A stretch of DNA of 10,020 bases from contig JAOUNV010000033.1 of NCBI GenBank assembly GCA_029880775.1, forward strand, positions 1-10,020. Direction: 5' to 3'. Positions 1 through 7,413 of this stretch are shown piece by piece. Made by a program: the position numbers and the translations under genes. Under the pieces are notes generated by a model. The model ran no database searches and was not told where the DNA came from. It worked only from the letters and a program-made list of their open reading frames with translations. Positions within the stretch are counted from its first letter, which is position 1. The number at the start of each line of letters is the position of its first letter. The stretch comes from Nitrospinota bacterium (GTDB taxonomy: Bacteria > Nitrospinota_A > UBA7883).

Positions 1-2
1 CT

Positions 3-686
3 GTCGCCAGTATCGTTGGCGACAAGGGGAGTGTGGTGGGCATGGATGTGGCGGAGCGCATGCTGGATGTGGCCCGCAGCCGGGCTCGCGCCCATGGGCT
101 GAAAAACCTGGAGTTCCATGCCTGCGATGTGGGGGCGCTCCCTTTCCAGGACGACAACTTTGATGTGGCCACAGCCAGATTTTGCGTGATGCTGGTACCG
201 AACGCCTCCAGAGCGCTTGAAGAAATAATACGCGTTTTAAAGCCTGGCGCAAACTTCACCGCCAGTGTTTGGGCCGATCCCTCCAGAAATGTCTGCCTCA
301 CAATTGCGATGAAAATATTGCGCGAATTTGTGGAAATGTCCAAGCCCGCCCCAAACGCTCCGGGGCTCTTTAGTCAGTCAAAACCTGGAAACCTGATAGC
401 CAAGATGAAGGAAGTCGGGTTTATACACACCAGCGAGGAAACGATTCAGATTGAGTTTTCTTTTCCCTCACTAGAATTTTTCATAGCCAACAGGACCGAA
501 ATGGCCCCCGCAATCAGAGCCGTACTGGAAATGCTTGACGCGCCCACACGAGCCCTGGCCATAGAAAAGCTGGCGGAGGAAGGAAGAAAATATCAACAGC
601 CTGATGGCTCCATAAAATTCTCAGGAGAGGCCATGATCGTCTCCGGAATTAAAGGGAACGCGCAACAGCCGTCTGGTAACTGCTGA
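3..686 (+). CDS. Class I SAM-dependent methyltransferase, 5'-truncated by window edge
   Basis: The open frame continues to the left edge (first full codon at position 3), so the GTG at 33 is internal. The residues before it (VASIVGDKGSVVGMD) match the strand-and-loop after the SAM-binding glycine motif. The GxGxG motif itself must lie upstream of the window. Visible Rossmann-fold marks are the acidic residue ending strand 2 (GMDVAERML), the FHACDVGALPF motif around the second acidic position, the FDVATARF strand 4 and the RVLKPGANF post-motif III, in the order seen in UbiE/Methyltransf_11 proteins. The C-terminal half is less conserved and probably forms the substrate lid. The substrate is unknown; family members methylate quinones, sterol-like compounds or small metabolites. 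It converges on trpA with about 59 bases between the stops, so it is not in the trp operon. The fold is nearly certain, the specific role open. Confidence 0.85.
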   Translation, partial: VASIVGDKGSVVGMDVAERMLDVARSRARAHGLKNLEFHACDVGALPFQDDNFDVATARFCVMLVPNASRALEEIIRVLKPGANFTASVWADPSRNVCLTIAMKILREFVEMSKPAPNAPGLFSQSKPGNLIAKMKEVGFIHTSEETIQIEFSFPSLEFFIANRTEMAPAIRAVLEMLDAPTRALAIEKLAEEGRKYQQPDGSIKFSGEAMIVSGIKGNAQQPSGNC

Positions 687-701
687 AACGATCAAGCTGG
701 A

Positions 702-727
702 CGCCCCCTGCCAGAGGGGGGGGGGCG
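702..727. terminator. GC-rich hairpin between convergent genes, possible bidirectional terminator
   Basis: CGCCCCC at 702-708 can pair with GGGGGCG at 721-727, or CCCCCT at 704-709 with AGGGGG at 715-720, giving alternative strong stems. It sits in the gap between the convergent methyltransferase and trpA stops, where a shared terminator is expected. No proper U-run follows in either direction (only ATTAATTT on the plus strand), so intrinsic termination would be weak. The run of ten G at 716-725 is unusual in itself. Confidence 0.35.
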
Positions 728-745
728 CCTCGATTAATTTCAAGG

Positions 746-1546
746 CTATCGGCTGTCCATCGCTTTTCTGACGGAGCCTACGAAGCTGCCCAGGGCGCCT
801 GCGGCGGCCGATTTGTTTTTAGCGGAGGCCACTATATCCACCGCCGCCGAGCCGATGATCACCCCATCCGCCACCTTGGACAGAGCCTTCGCCTGCTCCG
901 GGGTCTTCACTCCAAACCCGGCCATCACCGGCGCCTTGGCCACCTTTTTCGCCTTGCGAATCTGGGCGCCCACATCCGCCGCTGAGGCGGACTTGTCTCC
1001 CGTCACTCCGCTTACGTTGATGTAATAGAGAAACCCGGTGGAGAGCCTGGCCACGGTCTTCAGCCGCTGCGGCGTGGAGGTGGGGGCCGCCAGAAAGATG
1101 GTGTCCAGCCCGGCTGAGTGGGCCGCCGGGACAAATTCCCCAGCCTCCTCCGGCGGGGCGTCTGGCAGGATGATCCCATCCACACCAGCCTTGGCGGAGT
1201 CTTTCATGAACTTCTCCACCCCGTGGTTTATCACCAGGGTGGAAGCCACCATGAACACAAGCGGGATGTCACTCTCCTTGCGGACCGATTCCACCAGTTT
1301 CAATATGGCGCTCACATTGGCGCCCGCCTTGATCGCCCGCAAAAATGAGCGCTGGATCACCGGCCCGTCGGCCAAAGGATCGGAAAAGGGAATGCCGATC
1401 TCTATGATGTCCGCGCCCGCTTTTGCCGCGGCCAGGATCAGATTTTTAGAGGCGCTGATGGACGGGTCGCCGCCTGTCAGGAAGATGGCCAGGGCGCTTT
1501 TTCGCTCCTTGCGTAGCCTCTCCATTGTGTCGGTTATTCTGCTCAT
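746..1546 (-). CDS. trpA: Tryptophan synthase alpha subunit
   Basis: The 266-residue protein has the family's usual length (about 260-270). It cleaves indole-3-glycerol phosphate to indole and glyceraldehyde 3-phosphate, and indole is channelled to TrpB in the cytoplasmic alpha2-beta2 complex. The TIM-barrel landmarks are present: LTGGDP near residue 24, and EIGIPFSDPLADGP with the catalytic glutamate at residue 49 and aspartate at residue 60, the same numbers as in the Salmonella enzyme. Also present are GVDGIILPDAPPEE, the flexible loop region near YYINVSGVTG, and the phosphate-binding GFGVKTPEQ and GVIIGSAAV segments. Start choice: the ATG at 1546-1544 follows a GAGGAG ribosome-binding site lying in the last codons of trpB, with only six bases between the two genes, so the pair should be co-transcribed and translationally coupled. 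No truncation or missing catalytic residue is seen. Confidence 0.98.
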   Translation of the reverse strand: MSRITDTMERLRKERKSALAIFLTGGDPSISASKNLILAAAKAGADIIEIGIPFSDPLADGPVIQRSFLRAIKAGANVSAILKLVESVRKESDIPLVFMVASTLVINHGVEKFMKDSAKAGVDGIILPDAPPEEAGEFVPAAHSAGLDTIFLAAPTSTPQRLKTVARLSTGFLYYINVSGVTGDKSASAADVGAQIRKAKKVAKAPVMAGFGVKTPEQAKALSKVADGVIIGSAAVDIVASAKNKSAAAGALGSFVGSVRKAMDSR

Positions 1547-1552
1547 GGCGGC

Positions 1553-2743
1553 TTACTCCTCGTATCCCAGCTCTCGCTGGGCGGTGATCACGTCCTTGTC
1601 CCCCCGGCCGGAGAGACAAACGATAATGACCTGGTTCTTTTTCATTTTTGCGGCGGCCTTCATGGTGTGGGCGATGGCGTGGGCCGATTCCAGCGCGGGG
1701 ATAATCCCCTCCAGCTTCGATAGTTTTTGAAACGCCGCCAGAGCCTCCTTATCTGTCACCGCCACATATTTGGCGCGGCCAGTGTCCCGATACCACGAGT
1801 GCTCCGGCCCCACACCGGGGTAGTCCAGCCCGGCGCTGATGGAGTGGGTCTCCATCACCTGGCCATCCTTGTCCAGCATGACATAGCTTTTGGAGCCGTG
1901 GAGCGTGCCGATTTTCCCCTTGGCCAGCGGGGCGCCGTGATGCCCCGTGGAGATACCCAGGCCTGCGGCCTCCACCCCCACCATGGCCACTTCATCGTCG
2001 TGGTGGAACGGGTGGAACAGCCCCATGGAGTTGGACCCGCCGCCGACACAGGCCACCAGCAGGTCTGGCAGGCGTCCTTCCTTCACCATGATCTGGAACT
2101 TGGCCTCGTTGCCGATCACGCTTTGTAAATCACGTACTATCTTGGGAAAGGGATGGGGCCCCACCACAGAGCCGATGATGTAGTGGGTATCCTTGACGGA
2201 GCCGATCCAGTCGCGGATCGCTTCGCTGGTGGCGTCCTTGAGGGTTTGGGTTCCGCTCTCCACCTTGATGACCCTGGCGCCCAGAAGCCGCATCCGGAAA
2301 ACGTTGAGCGCCTGGCGTTCCATATCCCGCGCGCCCATGAAGACATCGCACTTGAGCCCCATCAGGGCCGCGGCTGTGGCGGTGGCCACGCCGTGCTGTC
2401 CGGCGCCGGTTTCCGCTATCACCCTTTTTTTCTTCATGGCCAGGGCCAATAGCCCCTGCCCTATGGTGTTATTTATCTTGTGCGCGCCGGTGTGGGTCAG
2501 GTCTTCTCGCTTCAGATATATCCTGGCGCCCCCCACGGCCTTGGTCAGTCGCTCCGCGAAGTATAGCGGGGTGGGTCGGCCGATGTATGTGGAGTGGTAT
2601 CGCTCCAACCGCCTGTGGAACTTGGGCGACTTCATGGCCTTCTCGTATTCCGCATCCAGTTGCTTGAGGGCGGGCATCAGCGTCTCTATAACGTACTGGC
2701 CGCCGAATACGCCAAAATGTCCGTTTAAATCGGGTTGTATCAC
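1553..2743 (-). CDS. trpB: Tryptophan synthase beta subunit
   Basis: The 396-residue PLP enzyme joins indole and L-serine to make L-tryptophan in complex with TrpA. It is a classical TrpB1: it opens with PDLNGHFGVFGGQYVIETLM. The PLP-binding lysine is K89 in THTGAHKINN, the catalytic glutamate is E111 in AETGAGQHGVA, and the cofactor phosphate loop is GGGSNSMG at 234-241. The start is GTG (2743-2741): family alignment requires the PDLNGHF segment next to the N terminus, and GGGAGAG lies about four bases upstream. It is the first gene of a two-gene trpB-trpA unit. No trpF, trpC or trpD precedes it, because rimP lies divergently upstream. I see no convincing Trp-rich leader peptide or attenuator in the 199 bases before it, so its regulation is not evident. 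Confidence 0.98.
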   Translation of the reverse strand: MIQPDLNGHFGVFGGQYVIETLMPALKQLDAEYEKAMKSPKFHRRLERYHSTYIGRPTPLYFAERLTKAVGGARIYLKREDLTHTGAHKINNTIGQGLLALAMKKKRVIAETGAGQHGVATATAAALMGLKCDVFMGARDMERQALNVFRMRLLGARVIKVESGTQTLKDATSEAIRDWIGSVKDTHYIIGSVVGPHPFPKIVRDLQSVIGNEAKFQIMVKEGRLPDLLVACVGGGSNSMGLFHPFHHDDEVAMVGVEAAGLGISTGHHGAPLAKGKIGTLHGSKSYVMLDKDGQVMETHSISAGLDYPGVGPEHSWYRDTGRAKYVAVTDKEALAAFQKLSKLEGIIPALESAHAIAHTMKAAAKMKKNQVIIVCLSGRGDKDVITAQRELGYEE

Positions 2744-2942
2744 TTAACTCTCCCAGAAAAAGATGGTATAGGGTACCCTGTCAGGCGGCCTGTGTAAATC
2801 CCGGGTTTCACGAGGATATTTTCTATTGACCAGGCTCCCACAGGGATAAATCTGGCGCCCCGGTTCGGGTTGTGTGATAATTAATAAAACCCTGAAAAAC
2901 CGAGGGGGGAATGTTTGTCCGAAGTTTTGGGGGGATATTGCC
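2744..2942. promoter_or_regulatory. Divergent trpB / rimP intergenic region
   Basis: This 199-bp spacer must carry promoters for both trpBA (leftward) and rimP-nusA (rightward). Symmetric elements stand out on the trpB-proximal side. AGGGTACCCT at 2770-2779 is a perfect 10-bp palindrome. CAGGCGGCCTG at 2782-2792 is an inverted repeat around a CGG centre. AAATCCCGGGTTT at 2796-2808 is a near palindrome. They could be operator half-sites for trpBA, but no known repressor consensus was recognised. A confident -35/-10 pair for trpB could not be assigned. The rimP-side promoter candidate is listed separately. Confidence 0.5.
2873..2881 (+). promoter_or_regulatory. Candidate extended -10 promoter of rimP-nusA
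   Basis: TGTGATAAT is an extended -10 element (TG, one base, then GATAAT, five of six matches to TATAAT) in an AT-rich patch about 60 bases before the rimP start. No good -35 lies 16-18 bases upstream, which extended -10 promoters can tolerate. A TTGACC at 2826-2831 is an alternative -35 for a different, weaker start, with a poor TAAATC at 15-bp spacing. Transcription start not determined. Confidence 0.35.
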
Positions 2943-3416
2943 ATGGATTCGACTATTACAGAAAAACTTGTTGCGCTGGTGGAGCCTGCCGTTGCGGCGG
3001 AGGGGTGCGCCCTGTTCGACCTGGAGTTTAAACTCGGGAAGGGCTCATCCATGCTTCGGGTATATATAGACAAAGATGAGGGAGTGGGGGTGGAAGATTG
3101 CGCCAGGGTGTCGCGACAGCTTGGTTTTCTGCTCGATACCGATGATACGATCCCAGGATCGTATACGCTGGAGGTCTCGTCGCCAGGGCTCACCAGGGCG
3201 CTGAAAACACCGACCCACTTTCAAAAAGCTGTGGGGAAATACGCGGCCATTACCGTGCGAGTGGGCGGCCCCGGAGGCAAAGGGGAGAAGTACATTGGGA
3301 TTATCGAAAACGCCAGCGAGGAAAACATTGATCTGCGCCCCAAGTCGGGCGAGGTGATGAGGTTCTCCTACGCTGATATAAGAAAAGCTAACCTGGAGCT
3401 TGAGCCTGGAAAATGA
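2943..3416 (+). CDS. rimP: Ribosome maturation factor RimP
   Basis: RimP binds the free 30S subunit and supports its late maturation in the cytoplasm. The 157-residue product fits the family (about 150-170). The N-terminal alpha/beta domain has AAEGCALFDLEF followed by LRVYIDKDEGVGVEDCARVSRQLG, and the hallmark YTLEVSSPGLTRAL sits at residues 75-87. The C-terminal SH3-like domain covers roughly 95-155. Start choice: the frame is open further upstream (ATG at 2874), but similarity begins at MDSTITEKL. The ATG at 2943 has a purine-rich GGGGGGA ribosome-binding site about six bases before it. The gene overlaps nusA by four bases (ATGA), implying coupled translation, as in the conserved rimP-nusA pair of most bacteria. 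Confidence 0.95.
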   Translation: MDSTITEKLVALVEPAVAAEGCALFDLEFKLGKGSSMLRVYIDKDEGVGVEDCARVSRQLGFLLDTDDTIPGSYTLEVSSPGLTRALKTPTHFQKAVGKYAAITVRVGGPGGKGEKYIGIIENASEENIDLRPKSGEVMRFSYADIRKANLELEPGK

Positions 3417-4609
3417 CATCTGTACTGATAAACGCCCTGAAAATGGTGGCGGACGAAAAGGACATCCAGATAGAGGACCTGGTCCACATAATAGAGGAGG
3501 CTGTCACCGCCGCCGCCGCCAAGAGGCTGGGGAGAGAAAATCTGGAGGCGAAGTTCGACCAGGATAGTGGCGAGTTTGACCTTTATGAGCTTTTCCAGGT
3601 CAAAGAGGAAGTGGAGGACCAGGGCACTGAAATAACTTTGGCCGACGCGATGGAGATAAACCCCGCCGCTTTCGTGGGGGACGTTTTACGCGTACAGTTC
3701 CAGATGGAAGGCCTTGGCCGGATCGCTGCCCAGTCTGTGCGCCAGATGATCCACAAAAAAGGAAAAGAGCTGGAGCTGGACCGGGTGTTCGCCTCGCTGA
3801 AAAACCGGGAAGGGGAAATGGTCACCGGGAAAATGGTGAAGCGGGCCGGGAGCGGAATACTTTTTGAGATCGATGTCGCCGACGCTATTTTACCCAAGTC
3901 TGACCAACTGGAGTTGGACCGGCTGGAGAGGGGAGATAACGTGCGGCTGCTTATAGTCGGCGCGGAGCGCGGGAAAAAAGAGCCGATCGCCATAGTGTCC
4001 CGCACCCACCCAGATCTGGTACGGCGACTGTTTGCCCTGGAATCACCGGAAGTGGCCGACGGGCAGGTGGAGATCGTGGATCTCGCCCGGGACTCATCGG
4101 GCAGGAGCAAAGTGGCGGTTCGCTCCAAAAAGCCTGGTGTGGACGCGGTGGGGGCGTGCGTTGGGGTGCGCGGTGGGCGGATCCAGCCGATTGTCACGGA
4201 GCTATCCGGGGAGAAGATAGATATTTTCGAGTGGACCGACGACCCCGCCCTGCTTATCCGGCGGGCGCTGACTCCATCCCGAGACCTGATGGTCGTCCCT
4301 GTCCAGGATGCGCAAAAAGCTTGTGTGGTGGCGCCGGAGAGCCAGCTATCCCCCGCCATCGGCAGAAAAGGGGTGAACATAAAGCTGGCCCAGAGGATCA
4401 CCGGCTGGGGGCTGGATGTGCTCAGCCTGAGCCAATACGAGGAGAGGAAGGAGAGCCTTCAGCATGTCCATGAGGGGATGGACAAGGAAGCCGCGGAACT
4501 GGCCAAGGGCCGACCTGGGGAGCGGAAGGCCGATGAGCCGCAGGCAAGTGGCGAGCAAACCGACGAGCCGACTGAACCGGTAGAACCGGTCGAGGAGAAT
4601 AAAGAGTAG
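3413..4609 (+). CDS. nusA: Transcription termination/antitermination factor NusA
   Basis: NusA binds RNA polymerase and the nascent RNA, modulating pausing, intrinsic termination and rRNA antitermination. Domains in order: an N-terminal polymerase-binding domain (residues 1 to about 125), an S1 domain (about 134-198), then two KH domains. KH1 is marked by VGACVGVRGGRIQPI (246-260) and GEKIDIFEW, and KH2 by QLSPAIGRKGVNIKLAQRIT (311-330). The linker VSRTHPDLVRRLFALESPEVADG is typical. At 398 residues it resembles the shorter NusA form: the two C-terminal acidic repeat domains of E. coli NusA are absent, replaced by a low-complexity Glu/Pro-rich acidic tail from about residue 355. It starts inside the rimP stop (ATGA). 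Unusually, infB does not follow; the next gene is cti on the opposite strand, 24 bases away. Confidence 0.98.
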   Translation: MTSVLINALKMVADEKDIQIEDLVHIIEEAVTAAAAKRLGRENLEAKFDQDSGEFDLYELFQVKEEVEDQGTEITLADAMEINPAAFVGDVLRVQFQMEGLGRIAAQSVRQMIHKKGKELELDRVFASLKNREGEMVTGKMVKRAGSGILFEIDVADAILPKSDQLELDRLERGDNVRLLIVGAERGKKEPIAIVSRTHPDLVRRLFALESPEVADGQVEIVDLARDSSGRSKVAVRSKKPGVDAVGACVGVRGGRIQPIVTELSGEKIDIFEWTDDPALLIRRALTPSRDLMVVPVQDAQKACVVAPESQLSPAIGRKGVNIKLAQRITGWGLDVLSLSQYEERKESLQHVHEGMDKEAAELAKGRPGERKADEPQASGEQTDEPTEPVEPVEENKE

Positions 4610-4633
4610 CTCTCCCTGGGCTCTTCCGTTGCG

Positions 4634-7228
4634 CTAGTAGGCGGAATAAACTCCATACTCGTTTAAATCCAGCCTGCCGCCGTAATTCGGGCTCGTTTTC
4701 ATGATGTTGTTTGTCAGCCGGTCCATGTATGGCCAGAATCGCACACTCGACTTTGGAATACCGTATGCCTTAAGAAGCTTTTTGTACTCCTCTTCCGTTC
4801 GCATCGTTTCGACTTGGCGGATAAATTTTGGCGTGTCTTCCAGGTGTAACTCGAAAAACTGGTTGGGCCTGGCCATGACCAGATCCTTGACGATGTGAAG
4901 GGTGTCATTTTCCGGGTCCCTGGTTTGTTTTTCGCCAAAAAACACGTTCATTGATTTATGCGACTTGTTGGCGACAACTGTAAGGAATATCGGTTCGGTG
5001 TCCCCATCCTGAGTGATGGTGATATAGCTGACATCAGGAAAGAATCGCACAAACGGTTTTTTCTGGTCGGCCAATCGCGTGAATAGCGATGTAAACTCCC
5101 TCCACTCCAGTGATGTGTTGGCGAGGCTCTTCTTATACTTCTGTGGTAGCTCTCCGGCATGGGTGGTGTTTTTGAAATGATGATCGTTTATGTCATCTGG
5201 ATATCCGGCGGCGCCCGCTGAAAGAACGATGTCCGACATTCTGCGCATGAACTGCATTCCGGCGTTTTCCAGGCCTCCTTCGCCCAGGTCTTTCGGGCGC
5301 CTGTAGCCGAGTATCTCCGGGGGAGCTTTCGGATATATTTCGGGCACTCGGGTTTCCAGATCCTTTACGAACAACGGCTTGAATTCCGGCATTTGATGAT
5401 CTCGCTGGTACCAGCTTTCCCTCACCGGCGACCTCATCCGCTTCGGCAGAAAGGCCAGGAATTTATCTTCGGCTTCGCGCCGTAGGCGCTCCATATAGAC
5501 TCTTGCGTGAATTTTCCTGGCTACGGAGCCGTAGATATCGAACGTGCCAACTATATCGTAATAGAGCCGCTCAAAGTTCGTATAGTCGATAACCATGCCG
5601 GTCTTCGGTGTGTTTCCCATGCGTCCCTGGTGGATAGTCACGCTCAGCTTGTGCCTATACAGGGTCATTAAAGCGTTGGGGCTGGTGATGGTCTGGCCGT
5701 TGCTTTGAGTAATCTCCCCGTTCCATATGTCGGTCTCTGAATAGCCTTTGGGGAGTTTTTGTTTTAGCAGCCTGGCGTGAAATCTCTCATACTCGTACAG
5801 CCTCTTCTTGAAATACCCTGTAGTCTTGTATTGAGTGGGATTCAGAGCCGGGATCATTAAAAGCTCGGCGATGGTTTTCTTGCCATGTTTACCAGATGAA
5901 CCACTTTTCAGATTGAAATATCCTGGTGTCGTCACGGAAATATCGGCATCAGGGGCGATGAACATCACCCAGCTATGATCCCTGATGGAGTATGTGGAAA
6001 TGCCGCCTATGCAGGCATCGCCCTTGGTGAACATATTCATCATCAAGAAGGCGTTTTCCAGCATCCACTGATATCTGGCCCTGGCCGGAATGGCCGCGAA
6101 GCTGACAAATGGATTATTGCTGTCCCAGTTCACCTCCGGTATACCGCCCCCTCCCTGGTTCTTCTCCACTGGCCATGGCTGAGCAATGAACAGCTCATTG
6201 ACGCGGTTGAGCTTCTCCTTGTTCAGGGCGTATCCGGAATGGCTTTTGGCAACCACAGTTCTGTCATAATGCTCCAGCCGATACCAGAAATTTTCTTTCG
6301 GGTCGTCATATGGATAATCGGTGACAATTTTTTCTATCGGCCCTTCTTTTGTTTTGGAGCGGACGACCATGAAAAATTCGCCAGGATTGTCCTTGTGAAA
6401 CAGATGAGCCGTGTACAGGTGCTCATACAGGTATTTGGATGTCCATAGATGTTTGCGGGCAAGTTCAACATTTCTATTCTCAAGTTCATATCCGGCGTTT
6501 AGAAAGTTCTCCACCTCTTTGACAAACGTGCGGTTTTTCTCTGATAAACGCGCATGGAGTGTCGCCTGTGTGGGGCCTGGTGATCCAGATTTTACCCACT
6601 CGGTAAGGGTGGTGATCTGGTTGGATGTCAACGGGAGAAGGCCGAAAGGCATACCAAGGGCCCTGCTTGTTTTCAGCTTATCCTTATGCGGCAGTGTTGG
6701 CTTGCTGAGCCATTTGAATATATTTTTCTCATTACGCCGGAAAAGATCATCGAACTCTTCGATATTCCCTGGGCAGCTTTTATTTTTTGGGGCATCCACC
6801 TGAATTATATTGTCAGGGGTGTTATTCGCCGCAGCCAACTGGACAAACCTTAGCAGCAGTGAATTATCCGCCCTTTCCCCAGGGGTGGCCCCCTCTGACT
6901 GATCCACCACAGGATTAAACCCTCTTTCCCGCCACTGGGCCACGCTGGTGGCGTCTGTGCCAAGTCGCTGTTTTGGAATGGCGAAAACGTTGGAGCCGAA
7001 CACATCATAGCTATGCCCTCCACGGATCACACCTTCATGGGAAGTCAGCAGCAGGTTGCATGGCGCCTCGATACATGAGTGACACACAACACATCTGGAA
7101 TCGAAGATCGGTTTTATCTGGCTGGTGTACACATCAAGGGGATTATCAGTCGGCCCGGCCTGGGCAAATGCGGCGGCGACACCCCCGAAACAAAAGATAA
7201 TAGAAAATAATTTCACTAATCCATTCAT
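4634..7228 (-). CDS. cti: Fatty acid cis/trans isomerase (periplasmic, heme-binding)
   Basis: Cti converts cis to trans double bonds in acyl chains of existing membrane phospholipids without moving the bond. It stiffens the membrane under solvent, heat or other stress. The N-terminal stretch FSIIFCFGGVAAAFAQA is a Sec signal peptide with a likely AQA cleavage site, placing the enzyme in the periplasm. A c-type heme motif CVVCH follows at residues 46-50 in IKPIFDSRCVVCHSCIEAPC, the segment diagnostic of this family. The rest fits one long CTI domain, with blocks such as ERFHARLLKQKLPKGYSE. Start choice: the ATG at 7228-7226 follows a strong AGGGAGGGG site and begins directly at the signal peptide. 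An in-frame ATG at 7246 lies upstream of that site and would add six residues. The 864 residues exceed the roughly 770 remembered for Pseudomonas Cti. It is monocistronic here and converges on nusA. Confidence 0.93.
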   Translation of the reverse strand: MNGLVKLFSIIFCFGGVAAAFAQAGPTDNPLDVYTSQIKPIFDSRCVVCHSCIEAPCNLLLTSHEGVIRGGHSYDVFGSNVFAIPKQRLGTDATSVAQWRERGFNPVVDQSEGATPGERADNSLLLRFVQLAAANNTPDNIIQVDAPKNKSCPGNIEEFDDLFRRNEKNIFKWLSKPTLPHKDKLKTSRALGMPFGLLPLTSNQITTLTEWVKSGSPGPTQATLHARLSEKNRTFVKEVENFLNAGYELENRNVELARKHLWTSKYLYEHLYTAHLFHKDNPGEFFMVVRSKTKEGPIEKIVTDYPYDDPKENFWYRLEHYDRTVVAKSHSGYALNKEKLNRVNELFIAQPWPVEKNQGGGGIPEVNWDSNNPFVSFAAIPARARYQWMLENAFLMMNMFTKGDACIGGISTYSIRDHSWVMFIAPDADISVTTPGYFNLKSGSSGKHGKKTIAELLMIPALNPTQYKTTGYFKKRLYEYERFHARLLKQKLPKGYSETDIWNGEITQSNGQTITSPNALMTLYRHKLSVTIHQGRMGNTPKTGMVIDYTNFERLYYDIVGTFDIYGSVARKIHARVYMERLRREAEDKFLAFLPKRMRSPVRESWYQRDHQMPEFKPLFVKDLETRVPEIYPKAPPEILGYRRPKDLGEGGLENAGMQFMRRMSDIVLSAGAAGYPDDINDHHFKNTTHAGELPQKYKKSLANTSLEWREFTSLFTRLADQKKPFVRFFPDVSYITITQDGDTEPIFLTVVANKSHKSMNVFFGEKQTRDPENDTLHIVKDLVMARPNQFFELHLEDTPKFIRQVETMRTEEEYKKLLKAYGIPKSSVRFWPYMDRLTNNIMKTSPNYGGRLDLNEYGVYSAY

Positions 7229-7285
7229 GTCCCCTCCCTGGCGCATGCAAACGCGACAAGCTTATATAATAATATACTGGGCGTT

Positions 7286-7314
7286 AGCATACATCCTGGG
7301 AGTAAACATATCAA
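7286..7314 (-). promoter_or_regulatory. Candidate sigma-70-type promoter of cti
   Basis: On the minus strand TTGATA (7314-7309) is followed after exactly 17 bases by TATGCT (7291-7286), five of six and four of six matches to the -35 and -10 consensus. The predicted start, near 7279, leaves a leader of about 50 bases before the cti ATG. The surrounding sequence is AT-rich compared with the flanking genes, which also puts TATATT/TATAAG-like alternatives at 7262-7278 on the same strand. Confidence 0.45.
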
Positions 7315-7413
7315 CTACAATATCGCCTAATTATTCCACCACAGATTCTTCCTAAATTCCGTACAATGTGAGCTATTGGGGTTGTCTTTGTTGAAACAGG
7401 GGTACAATTTATC

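Noticed and set aside
2..24. Perfect 8-bp inverted repeat (TGTCGCCA / TGGCGACA) with a 7-base loop
   Set aside because: It lies inside the methyltransferase reading frame, codes for conserved-looking residues, and has no U-run, so it is most likely chance.
33..35. GTG as the start of the methyltransferase
   Set aside because: The frame stays open upstream to the window edge, and the upstream residues fit the fold, so the gene is truncated by the window rather than starting here.
1038..1730. Long plus-strand open frames opposite trpA/trpB, such as 1038-1730 and 2193-2747
   Set aside because: They lie antisense to well-conserved genes, show no family motifs and reflect GC-rich codon bias. They are shadows.
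2874..2942. Earlier ATG giving a 180-residue RimP
   Set aside because: RimP similarity begins at 2943, where a good ribosome-binding site is found. The earlier ATG overlaps the extended -10 element and would add an unfamiliar N terminus.
2744..2942. Trp-rich leader peptide or attenuator for trpBA
   Set aside because: Reading toward trpB, no short frame with consecutive Trp codons and no terminator/antiterminator pair was found.
3583..4401. 272-codon minus-strand frame opposite nusA
   Set aside because: It is fully antisense to a clear nusA, has Ser/Arg-rich composition typical of shadow frames, and lacks recognisable motifs.
7229..7246. Upstream in-frame ATG for cti at 7246
   Set aside because: It would put the strong ribosome-binding site inside the coding region and add charged residues before the signal peptide. 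The ATG at 7228 is better placed.
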